Positions 1-5,344 of a DNA stretch of 5,760 nucleotides are shown one piece after another (the first letter of the stretch is position 1; every line of letters starts with the position of its first letter). The notes beneath the pieces were generated by a model that saw nothing but the letters and a program-made list of their open reading frames with translations, ran no database searches and was not told the origin of the DNA. The translations under genes and the position numbers were made by a program. The stretch comes from an uncultured Muribaculaceae bacterium (GTDB lineage: Bacteria > Bacteroidota > Bacteroidia > Bacteroidales > Muribaculaceae): positions 1-5,760 of the forward strand of contig CALHWU010000013.1 in NCBI GenBank assembly GCA_938039795.1. The letters run 5' to 3'.

Positions 1-359
1 ACCCGGAGGACCGTTCGCTGATGGAACGCCATGCGGAATTGCAGGCAATTGTAGATGCCGGTGATGGGTATCAGATGGATATGTGCGTGGGGCACCTCCA
101 GACCGATTACGGTCTCGCCGATGCGCTTGCACGGCATCGCCTTGCGCAATCCCTTGGCCACCTTCTTGGCGAAGAGCTCCAGAGCCACATACTCTTCGTC
201 GTCAAGATCGAAAAGGTAGCTGACTTCGTGTTTCGGCACCACCAGAGTGTGGCCCGGAGCCACCGGATTTATATCGAGGAAAGCTATATGACGGTCATCC
301 TCGGCCACCTTGTAGCAGGGGATCTCGCCGTCGATGATTTTTGTGAATATCGTTGCCAT
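1..359 (-). CDS. HIT family nucleotide-binding hydrolase (C-terminus off the left edge)
   Basis: My own reverse-strand translation gives 119 codons from the ATG at 359 with no stop before the window edge, so the C-terminus is missing. It begins MATIFTKIIDGEIPCYKVAE, the typical opening of bacterial HIT (histidine triad, Hint/Fhit-like) proteins. Residues 29-43 (DINPVAPGHTLVVPK) match the nucleotide-binding strand. The triad HAHIHLI at residues 91-97 supplies the three histidines (91, 93, 95); in the family the middle one is the nucleophile for phosphoramidate or dinucleotide hydrolysis. Family members are usually about 125-140 residues, so only a short tail should be lost. It is a cytoplasmic enzyme whose true substrate cannot be read from sequence. 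It starts 19 bases after the greA stop with no visible promoter or terminator between, so co-transcription with greA is likely. No Shine-Dalgarno sequence precedes the start. The family call is firm; the specific function is open. Confidence 0.93.
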   Translation of the reverse strand, partial: MATIFTKIIDGEIPCYKVAEDDRHIAFLDINPVAPGHTLVVPKHEVSYLFDLDDEEYVALELFAKKVAKGLRKAMPCKRIGETVIGLEVPHAHIHLIPITGIYNCLQFRMAFHQRTVLR

Positions 360-378
360 TGCTATATGATGTCTTGGA

Positions 379-849
379 TCAGAAATTAATCTCGACGATC
401 TCGAACTTCATGAGACCGGCAGGCACCTTGATCTCGACTACCTCGCCGAGCTTATGTCCGAGCAGTCCCTGGGCGATGGGGGTGGAGGAGCCTATCTTCT
501 TGTCGCGGACGTTGGCTTCGCTGTCGGCCACGATGGTGTATTCCATCACCATACCGTTGGCCACGTTCTTTATCTTCACGCGGTTGAGTATCTGCACCTC
601 CTCGTTGTTGAGCGTGCTCTCGTCGATAATGCGTGCGTTGGCCACAAGATCCTTCAGCTGGGCGATTTTCATCTCCAGCATGCCCTGCGCCTCTTTGGCT
701 GCGTCGTATTCCGAGTTTTCCGAAAGGTCACCTTTGTCGCGCGCTTCCGCGATAGCATGTGAGATACGTGGACGCTCCACCGATTCAAGGTAGGCGATCT
801 CGTCCATCTTTTTCTTGTAACCCTCCTTGGTCATGTAAGTTATTGCCAT
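379..849 (-). CDS. greA: Transcription elongation factor GreA
   Basis: This 156-residue protein matches the usual GreA length (about 158). GreA enters the secondary channel of RNA polymerase and stimulates cleavage of backtracked RNA, freeing stalled complexes. Residues 1-75 form the antiparallel coiled coil. Its tip carries GDLSENSEYDAA (40-51), including D41 and E44, the acidic residues that help hold the catalytic magnesium in E. coli GreA. Residues from about 82 on are the FKBP-like domain, ending with the signature GSSTPIAQGLLGHKLGE (120-136). The start at 849 gives the canonical N-terminus MAITYMTKEGYKKK. It has a strong Bacteroidota-type promoter at 979-1010 and a leader of about 120 bases containing a terminator-like hairpin (902-945), which suggests control by premature termination. 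The HIT gene follows 19 bases downstream. GreB is less likely because the surface between tip and C-terminal domain reads as GreA type. Confidence 0.97.
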   Translation of the reverse strand: MAITYMTKEGYKKKMDEIAYLESVERPRISHAIAEARDKGDLSENSEYDAAKEAQGMLEMKIAQLKDLVANARIIDESTLNNEEVQILNRVKIKNVANGMVMEYTIVADSEANVRDKKIGSSTPIAQGLLGHKLGEVVEIKVPAGLMKFEIVEINF

Positions 850-890
850 GATTGTTTGAAATTTTTCGTGGTGTTGATAAAATATACGGA

Positions 891-968
891 AAATTCAGGC
901 GACAAAAAATAAAAGAATCCCGGCCCACTGTTCATGCGGGCGAGACCCATCTTTGCTTACCTGAATTT
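891..968 (-). repeat. 9-bp perfect inverted repeat enclosing the greA leader hairpin
   Basis: AAATTCAGG at 891-899 and CCTGAATTT at 960-968 are exact reverse complements separated by 60 bases. In the greA transcript (minus strand) the 5' arm would lie only a few bases from the predicted transcription start, and the 3' arm would follow the U-tract of the internal hairpin. G-U pairs extend the helix by one at each end. Together the outer helix and inner hairpin make a compact two-helix leader. The pairing is seen in sequence; its function is inferred. Confidence 0.5.
902..945 (-). terminator. Intrinsic terminator-like hairpin inside the greA 5' leader
   Basis: On the minus strand, TCTCGCCCGC, loop ATGAACA, then GTGGGCCGGGA folds into a GC-rich stem of about 10 pairs with two G-U pairs and one bulged base (918-945). 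It is followed at once by the T-rich stretch TTCTTTTATTTTTTGTC (901-917). The plus-strand reading has no T-tract after the hairpin, so the polarity is toward greA. It lies between the greA promoter and the greA start, about 30 bases from the predicted transcription start and 53 bases before the ATG. It therefore looks like an attenuator rather than an end-of-gene terminator; galK already has its own terminator upstream. Confidence 0.6.
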
Positions 969-978
969 CAATCTTCCG

Positions 979-1010
979 CAAAGTTACGAATTATTTTCCC
1001 AACCGCCAAA
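979..1010 (-). promoter_or_regulatory. greA promoter, Bacteroidota-type (TTTG-N20-TAACTTTG)
   Basis: On the minus strand, TTTG (1007-1010) is followed by a 20-base spacer and TAACTTTG (979-986). This matches the -33/-7 consensus of the primary sigma factor in Bacteroidota (TTTG, 19-21 bases, TAnnTTTG). Transcription should start near 972-975, giving a leader of roughly 123-126 bases before the greA ATG. The -33 box sits about 20 bases past the end of the galK terminator, so the two units abut without overlapping. Confidence 0.82.
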
Positions 1011-1030
1011 TTCCGCGCTGACTCTCCCGC

Positions 1031-1080
1031 AAAAAACAACCGGCGCCCGGATGCCGCCTATGGCGACGCCGGACGCCGGT
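1031..1080 (-). terminator. Rho-independent terminator of galK
   Basis: On the minus strand the sequence starting ACCGGCGTCCGG pairs with CCGGGCGCCGGT in a 12-bp basal stem (one G-U). After a small internal loop comes a 4-bp upper stem CGCC/GGCG with loop ATA (hairpin 1039-1080). TGTTTTTT follows immediately (1031-1038). The hairpin begins 25 bases after the galK stop codon. The opposite strand has no T-tract after the hairpin, so it acts in the galK direction. Confidence 0.88.
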
Positions 1081-1105
1081 AAATCATTCGTCTCGTGAGC
1101 TGTGA

Positions 1106-2245
1106 TCAGCACTCGCAGTAGCGGCGGGCGCCGTCGCTGACGATCACGGGGTAGATCTGCGGTTCGTGACCATACTTCTCGTTGAAGCGGGCCTTTACGG
1201 TGGTGATGAAGTTGTCGTAGAGCTCATCCTTCACCAGGTTGACGGTGCAGCCTCCGAAGCCGCCGCCCATGATGCGCGAGCCGGTGACGCCGCATTCGCG
1301 GGCCACGTCATTGAGGAAGTCGAGCTCCTCGCAGCTCACCTCATAGTCCTTCGACAGGCCTTCGTGTGTGGCATACATGCAGCGGCCTACGGTCTCGTAG
1401 TCGCCTTTGAGCAGGGCGTCGCACACGTCGAGCACGCGCTGCTTCTCCTCGATGACATACTTGGCACGCATATAGTCCTCGTGGGAGAGGTCGGCCTTGG
1501 CAGCCTCAAGCATTGCCATGTCTGCGTCGCGAAGAGTCTCCACGCCGAGGTGCTTGGCCACGCGCTCGCAGCTCTGGCGGCGCTTGTTGTAGGGCGAGTC
1601 GACGAGCTCGTGCTTCACGCGCGAGTCGACGAGCACGAGCTTGTAGCCGTCGAGCTTGAAGGGGAAATATTCGAATTCGCCCGAACGGCAGTCGAGGCGC
1701 ATCAGGTTGTCCTTCTTGCCGTTGCAGCTTGCAAACTGGTCCATGATGCCGCAGTTGACGCCGCAGTAGTTGTGTTCGGTGCTCTGGCCGATGCGGGCGA
1801 GCTCCATGCGGTCGAACTTATTGTCGTTGAAGAGATCGTTGAGAGCGAACGCGAAGCAGCTTTCGAGAGCGGCCGACGACGACAGACCTGCACCCAGGGG
1901 CACATTGCCTGCGAACACGGCGTCGAAACCCTCCACCTTGCCGCCGCGCTTGATGATCTCGCGACATACGCCGAAGATGTAGCGTGCCCACTGGTCCTTG
2001 GGAGCGTCCTCCTCTTTCAGACCGAAGTCGGCGGTCGAGTCAAGGTCGATGGAGTAGAGGCGCACGCGGTCGGTGCCGTTGGGGCGGATCTCAGCCATGA
2101 TGGCCTTGTCGATGGCGCCCGGGAATACGAATCCGCCATTGTAGTCGGTGTGTTCGCCGATGAGGTTGAAGCGTCCCGGAGCCACATAGAGAGTGCCTTC
2201 GCCGCCGAAATGCTCGGCAAAAGCCTTGTTGATCTTTGATTTCAT
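1106..2245 (-). CDS. galK: Galactokinase GalK
   Basis: This 379-residue protein is close to E. coli GalK in length (382). It transfers the ATP gamma-phosphate to alpha-D-galactose, giving galactose 1-phosphate, the committed kinase step of the Leloir pathway, in the cytoplasm. The three GHMP-kinase motifs are intact: the galactokinase signature GRFNLIGEHTDYNGG (24-38) with R25, the ATP-binding NVPLGAGLSSSAALE (114-128), and GSRIMGGGFGG (322-332). D169 in GIMDQFA corresponds to the catalytic aspartate, and E31/D34 lie in the sugar-binding signature. The ATG at 2245 gives a normal N-terminus and sits about 35 bases after the predicted transcription start, without a Shine-Dalgarno. It stands alone: its own promoter lies upstream and a strong terminator follows, with no galT, galE, galM or sugar transporter beside it. 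Every isoleucine codon I checked is ATC, unlike the gene on its other side, which hints at high expression. The specificity GalK rather than another GHMP sugar kinase is well supported by the first motif. Confidence 0.96.
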   Translation of the reverse strand: MKSKINKAFAEHFGGEGTLYVAPGRFNLIGEHTDYNGGFVFPGAIDKAIMAEIRPNGTDRVRLYSIDLDSTADFGLKEEDAPKDQWARYIFGVCREIIKRGGKVEGFDAVFAGNVPLGAGLSSSAALESCFAFALNDLFNDNKFDRMELARIGQSTEHNYCGVNCGIMDQFASCNGKKDNLMRLDCRSGEFEYFPFKLDGYKLVLVDSRVKHELVDSPYNKRRQSCERVAKHLGVETLRDADMAMLEAAKADLSHEDYMRAKYVIEEKQRVLDVCDALLKGDYETVGRCMYATHEGLSKDYEVSCEELDFLNDVARECGVTGSRIMGGGFGGCTVNLVKDELYDNFITTVKARFNEKYGHEPQIYPVIVSDGARRYCEC

Positions 2246-2277
2246 GATGATTGATTTGTTATGGTAAGATTTTTATG

Positions 2278-2295
2278 ATTGCAAATGTATGCAAT
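2278..2295. promoter_or_regulatory. Candidate operator: palindrome ATTGCA-N6-TGCAAT on the galK -7 element
   Basis: A perfect 6-bp inverted repeat with a 6-bp spacer spans 2278-2295 and covers the whole predicted galK -7 element (2282-2289). A repressor bound here would block polymerase directly. The symmetry is seen; no regulator gene lies in the window, and a chance palindrome in AT-rich DNA is possible. Confidence 0.35.
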
Positions 2296-2313
2296 TTTAT
2301 CCGACGGATGAAA
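2282..2313 (-). promoter_or_regulatory. galK promoter, Bacteroidota-type (TTTC-N20-TACATTTG)
   Basis: On the minus strand TTTC (2310-2313, one mismatch from TTTG) precedes a 20-base spacer and a full-consensus TACATTTG (2282-2289). The spacer length equals that of the greA promoter. Transcription should begin near 2275-2278, leaving a short AT-rich leader of about 30 bases before the ATG at 2245. Confidence 0.72.
2299..2309. promoter_or_regulatory. Small palindrome ATCCG-A-CGGAT in the galK promoter spacer
   Basis: A perfect 5-bp inverted repeat about a single central base lies between the -33 and -7 elements of galK, three bases from the ATTGCA palindrome. It is GC-rich within an AT-rich spacer, so it stands out. 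It could be a half or core site for a transcription factor; with arms of five bases it may also be chance. Confidence 0.25.
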
Positions 2314-2353
2314 TTTTTTTGAATCTCTAACACTATTTTCAGCCGTTTCTCAC

Positions 2354-2361
2354 TAATTTTG
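2354..2361 (+). promoter_or_regulatory. Probable -7 element (TAATTTTG) for the rightward operon
   Basis: TAATTTTG is a full match to the Bacteroidota TAnnTTTG -7 box and lies 20 bases before the ATG at 2382, predicting a leader of only about 15 bases. I find no TTTG at the expected 19-21 base distance upstream; the nearest TTTG (2318-2321) is 32 bases away. The promoter may be weak or activator-dependent. It is divergent from the galK promoter, with the two -7 boxes about 65 bases apart. Confidence 0.55.
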
Positions 2362-2381
2362 CGCTTTAATTCGACACGTCA

Positions 2382-4268
2382 ATGGAACCGCTTAAACATG
2401 AATGCGGAGTGGCGATGATACGCCTGCTCAAGCCGCTCGAATATTACCGCCAGCGCTACGGCACCTACTGCAACGCTCTATCCAAACTCTATCTGATGAT
2501 GGAGAAACAGCACAACCGCGGCCAGGAAGGCGCAGGCATCGGAGTAGTAAAGCTTCATGCAGAACCGGGTCACGAATATGTGTTCCGCGAACGAGCCCTC
2601 GGCGCCGGAGCCATACAGGAGATTTTCAGCAAGATCCGTCCCGCTCTCGACGCCTCCGACGTGGAGCATATGCCGGCGGAGCAGGTAGAACGCGAGGTGC
2701 CTTTTGTCGGGGAGATATATATGGGCCACCTCCGCTACTCCACAACCGGCAAAAGCGGCATATCCTACGTACACCCCTTCCTGCGGCGCAACAACTGGCG
2801 CTCGCGCAACCTGCTGCTCTGCGGAAACTTCAATATGACCAACGTCGACCGTGTATTCGACGAGATCGTGGCCAGCGGACAGCATCCGCGCATCTACTCC
2901 GACACAGTCGTGCTCCTCGAACAGCTCGGATATGCGCTCGATCATGCCAACCACGAAGTATACCGCACGGCACGCCACCGGCTGCAGGGCACCCAGCTGA
3001 CTCGCTACATAGAGGACAATCTCGACATGACCGACGTGCTCCGCGCAGCGGCTCCGACATGGGACGGCGGGTTCGTCATATGCGGCGCTACCGGATCGGG
3101 CGACATGTTCGCCCTGCGCGACGCTGCCGGCATCCGCCCGGTTTTCTATTATGCCGACGACGAGGTGGTAGTCGTGGCCTCAGAGCGACCCGTAATCCAG
3201 ACCGTCATGAACGTACGCCGCGCCGACGTCCGCGAGCTCGATCCAGGCGAGGCGCTCATAGTAAGCAAAGCCGGCAAGCTGTCAGTCAGCCGCATACTCC
3301 CCATGGCCCCCAACGCCCGCTGCTCGTTCGAGCGCATCTACTTCTCACGCGGCTCCGACGCCGAGATCTACCAGGAGCGCAAGGCGCTCGGACGCAACCT
3401 CGTCGACCAGATACTCAAGGCTGTCGACTACGACATCGACCACTCGGTGTTCTCCTTCATACCCAACACCGCCGAAGTGGCTTTCTACGGCATGACGGAG
3501 GGTCTCAACCAGTATCTCGACGGACTGAAGGCCGACTCCATACTCGCCGCACAGCAGACCGGAACGCTGACTCTCGACACTCTCAACCGCATCATGAGCC
3601 GCCGGGTCAGGATCGAAAAGATAGCCATAAAGGACATCAAGCTGCGCACATTCATAGCCGAAGGCGCGGCGCGCGACGAACTGGCCGCACACGTCTACGA
3701 CGTCACCTACGGATGCGTGGCCGACGGACGCGACTCCCTCGTAGTGATCGACGACTCGATAGTGCGCGGCACGACGCTGCGCCAGAGCATACTCCGCATC
3801 CTCGACCGCCTGCGCCCGCGCAAGATCGTCGTAGTCAGCTCCTCGCCCCAGGTGCGCTACCCCGACTGCTACGGCATCGACATGTCGCGCATGGCGGAAT
3901 TCTGCGCGTTCCGCGCGGCGGTGGCGCTGCTCCGCGACCGTGGCATGACCGACGTGCTCGACGACACCTACCGTCGGTGCCTGGAAATGGAGAAGCGCCC
4001 TGACTCCGAGCAGACCAACTGCGTGAAGGCAGTCTATGCGCCATTCACCGACACCGAGATATCCGAGAAGATAGCCGCCATGCTGACACCGCCCGAAGTG
4101 GAAGCCGAGGTGGAGATCATCTACCAGAGCCTCGAAGGCCTCCACAAGTCGATTCCGGATCATCCGGGCGACTGGTATTTCTGCGGCGACTATCCCACCC
4201 CCGGCGGATTCAGGGCCGTCAACCGGGCGTTTATCAACTTCTACGAGGGCAATACCGACCGCCGATGA
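2382..4268 (+). CDS. purF: PurF-type amidophosphoribosyltransferase, long Bacteroidales form
   Basis: This 628-residue two-domain enzyme is well above the 470-510 residues of canonical PurF. The family makes 5-phosphoribosylamine from PRPP and glutamine, the first committed step of purine synthesis. The N-terminal class II glutaminase domain (about 8-290) has the nucleophile C8 in HECGV, QHNRGQEGAGI, R118 in GHLRYSTTG, D174 in SDT, and DAAGIRP (247-253). C8 is preceded by seven residues that must be removed to free it, as with the B. subtilis propeptide. The phosphoribosyltransferase domain carries the PRPP loop VVIDDSIVRGTT (454-465). Oddities: the oxyanion loop reads NFNMTN (149-154) where canonical enzymes have NGNLTN; extra segments occur near 17-35 and 385-415; and the C-terminal CxxC of Fe-S PurF enzymes is absent. 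Bacteroidales commonly carry this long form, I believe beside a canonical PurF, so it may be a paralogue with a shifted role. Its stop overlaps the next start by 4 bases. Confidence 0.87.
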   Translation: MEPLKHECGVAMIRLLKPLEYYRQRYGTYCNALSKLYLMMEKQHNRGQEGAGIGVVKLHAEPGHEYVFRERALGAGAIQEIFSKIRPALDASDVEHMPAEQVEREVPFVGEIYMGHLRYSTTGKSGISYVHPFLRRNNWRSRNLLLCGNFNMTNVDRVFDEIVASGQHPRIYSDTVVLLEQLGYALDHANHEVYRTARHRLQGTQLTRYIEDNLDMTDVLRAAAPTWDGGFVICGATGSGDMFALRDAAGIRPVFYYADDEVVVVASERPVIQTVMNVRRADVRELDPGEALIVSKAGKLSVSRILPMAPNARCSFERIYFSRGSDAEIYQERKALGRNLVDQILKAVDYDIDHSVFSFIPNTAEVAFYGMTEGLNQYLDGLKADSILAAQQTGTLTLDTLNRIMSRRVRIEKIAIKDIKLRTFIAEGAARDELAAHVYDVTYGCVADGRDSLVVIDDSIVRGTTLRQSILRILDRLRPRKIVVVSSSPQVRYPDCYGIDMSRMAEFCAFRAAVALLRDRGMTDVLDDTYRRCLEMEKRPDSEQTNCVKAVYAPFTDTEISEKIAAMLTPPEVEAEVEIIYQSLEGLHKSIPDHPGDWYFCGDYPTPGGFRAVNRAFINFYEGNTDRR

Positions 4269-5344
4269 ACTCGCCCGACAAAATACGAACCGACGCGACG
4301 CACCGTCAGTCGTCGCCGCTCTGGAAGAAACTGCTCCAGTATGGCGTCCCCCCGATAATCACCGTCGGCCTCTGCTATCTGCTCTTCACGGGCGTAGACC
4401 TGCACGAGATGGCGCGGATCATACGCACGGAGTGCCGCTTCGGCTATATCGCCCTTGCCTTGGGAATCAGCATATTCTCCCACGTGTTCAGAGCCATGCG
4501 CTGGCGCATACAGCTCAACGCGCTCAACGTGCGCACGCCGCTCGGCATCCTCGTGCTTTCGATTTTCGGCACGTATGCCGTCAATCTCATATTGCCACGG
4601 CTCGGCGAGCTGTGGCGCACCGGCTATATCGCCGAACGCCAGCGTGCGCCATTCTCCACCGTCTTCGGCTCCATGATCTGCGACCGCCTGAGCGACACCG
4701 TGACGGTCTTCCTCCTGACACTGATCGCTTTCGTCGTAGCCCGGCCGCAGATCGTCAGCTACCTGCAGCAGAATCCCGACATGTATACCCGGATGACCGC
4801 CATGCTCTGCTCGCCGCTCCTCTGGGGAGCGGTCCTCGCACTGGCCGCGCTGTGCGTCATCCTATGGCGCAGGTTTCCCAAAAGCCGCGCTGTCAAGGCA
4901 GTGCGCAGCCTGCTCACAGGCATCTGGCAGGGGTTTGCCGTGGCAGTGAAGATGAAGGGCAAAGGGATGTGGCTCTTCTTCACCGCCCTCATCTGGGGCT
5001 GCTACTTCGCGCAGCTCTACGTGTGCTTCTACGCTTTCCCGCTGACGGCCGCTGTAGCCGAGGAATTCGGCGCTACAGCCGTGCTCGTCTGCTTCGTCCT
5101 GTCGAGCCTCTCCATGGCCGTGCCGTCCAACGGCGGCATAGGCCCCTACCAGTGGGCGCTGATGTTCGGATTGAGCATGTATGCTTCGGCCGTGCCCGGC
5201 CTCACCCGCGAATACGCCCTCTCGTTCGGCAACACCGTCATGGGATGCCAGACACTTCTGTTAATACTCCTTGGCATCATCACCTTCGTGCTGATCGCTA
5301 TAGACAAACGCAATAATAAAACCAACGCCGATGAACGCCACTGA
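4265..5344 (+). CDS. Lysylphosphatidylglycerol synthase TM-domain / flippase-like (UPF0104) membrane protein
   Basis: This 359-residue inner-membrane protein has about eight hydrophobic segments (near 28-43, 60-75, 92-110, 145-160, 185-205, 239-264, 275-290 and 325-349) after a hydrophilic N-terminus of about 25 residues. Family-typical conserved residues include RAMRW (76-80), NLILPRLGELWR (107-118), DRLSD (140-144) and PSNGGIGPYQ (287-296). This is the membrane half of the MprF/LPG synthase superfamily, in which it acts in lipid translocation. There is no C-terminal GNAT-like aminoacyl-transferase domain, so it cannot be a lysylphosphatidylglycerol synthase by itself. Stand-alone members are of mostly unknown function, perhaps moving a lipid or lipid-linked substrate across the membrane. 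Its ATG overlaps the upstream stop (ATGA), and its own end overlaps the next gene by 14 bases, so all three are probably translated in a coupled fashion. The start at 4265 is preferred because of this overlap. Confidence 0.9.
   Translation: MNSPDKIRTDATHRQSSPLWKKLLQYGVPPIITVGLCYLLFTGVDLHEMARIIRTECRFGYIALALGISIFSHVFRAMRWRIQLNALNVRTPLGILVLSIFGTYAVNLILPRLGELWRTGYIAERQRAPFSTVFGSMICDRLSDTVTVFLLTLIAFVVARPQIVSYLQQNPDMYTRMTAMLCSPLLWGAVLALAALCVILWRRFPKSRAVKAVRSLLTGIWQGFAVAVKMKGKGMWLFFTALIWGCYFAQLYVCFYAFPLTAAVAEEFGATAVLVCFVLSSLSMAVPSNGGIGPYQWALMFGLSMYASAVPGLTREYALSFGNTVMGCQTLLLILLGIITFVLIAIDKRNNKTNADERH

Noticed and set aside
1..60. Possible frameshift in the HIT gene after the HAHIHLIP motif, because the tail is less familiar
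   Set aside because: The other two frames give no better HIT-like tail, and the in-frame residues (LQFRMAF) plausibly fit the variable C-terminal strand. The gene is cut by the window edge, so no break can be claimed.
840..935. A 31-codon minus-strand ORF in the greA leader, starting at an ATG in the hairpin loop, rich in Phe and overlapping the greA start
   Set aside because: The phenylalanines come from the terminator U-tract, there is no ribosome-binding signal, and the start would be held in a stable hairpin. It could be a leader peptide but chance explains it well; ribosome profiling or conservation would decide.
951..958. CATCTTTG-like plus-strand -7 element between greA and galK (948-955 region)
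   Set aside because: The first base of the -7 box is wrong, no -33 partner is evident, and it would only drive antisense transcription into the galK terminator.
1166..2239. A 357-codon plus-strand ORF antisense to galK
   Set aside because: It mirrors the GC-rich codon pattern of galK, its translation shows repetitive Ala/Val/Glu composition with no recognisable domain, and galK is certain on the other strand.
2402..4003. A 533-codon plus-strand ORF in another frame of the PurF-type gene
   Set aside because: The product is extremely Arg/Pro/Ser/His-rich, typical of an out-of-frame shadow in GC-rich DNA, and lies wholly within a gene whose catalytic motifs are intact.
3345..4163. A 272-codon minus-strand ORF opposite the PurF-type gene
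   Set aside because: It is an antisense shadow with Val/Ala/Gly/His-rich content, no known motif and no promoter.
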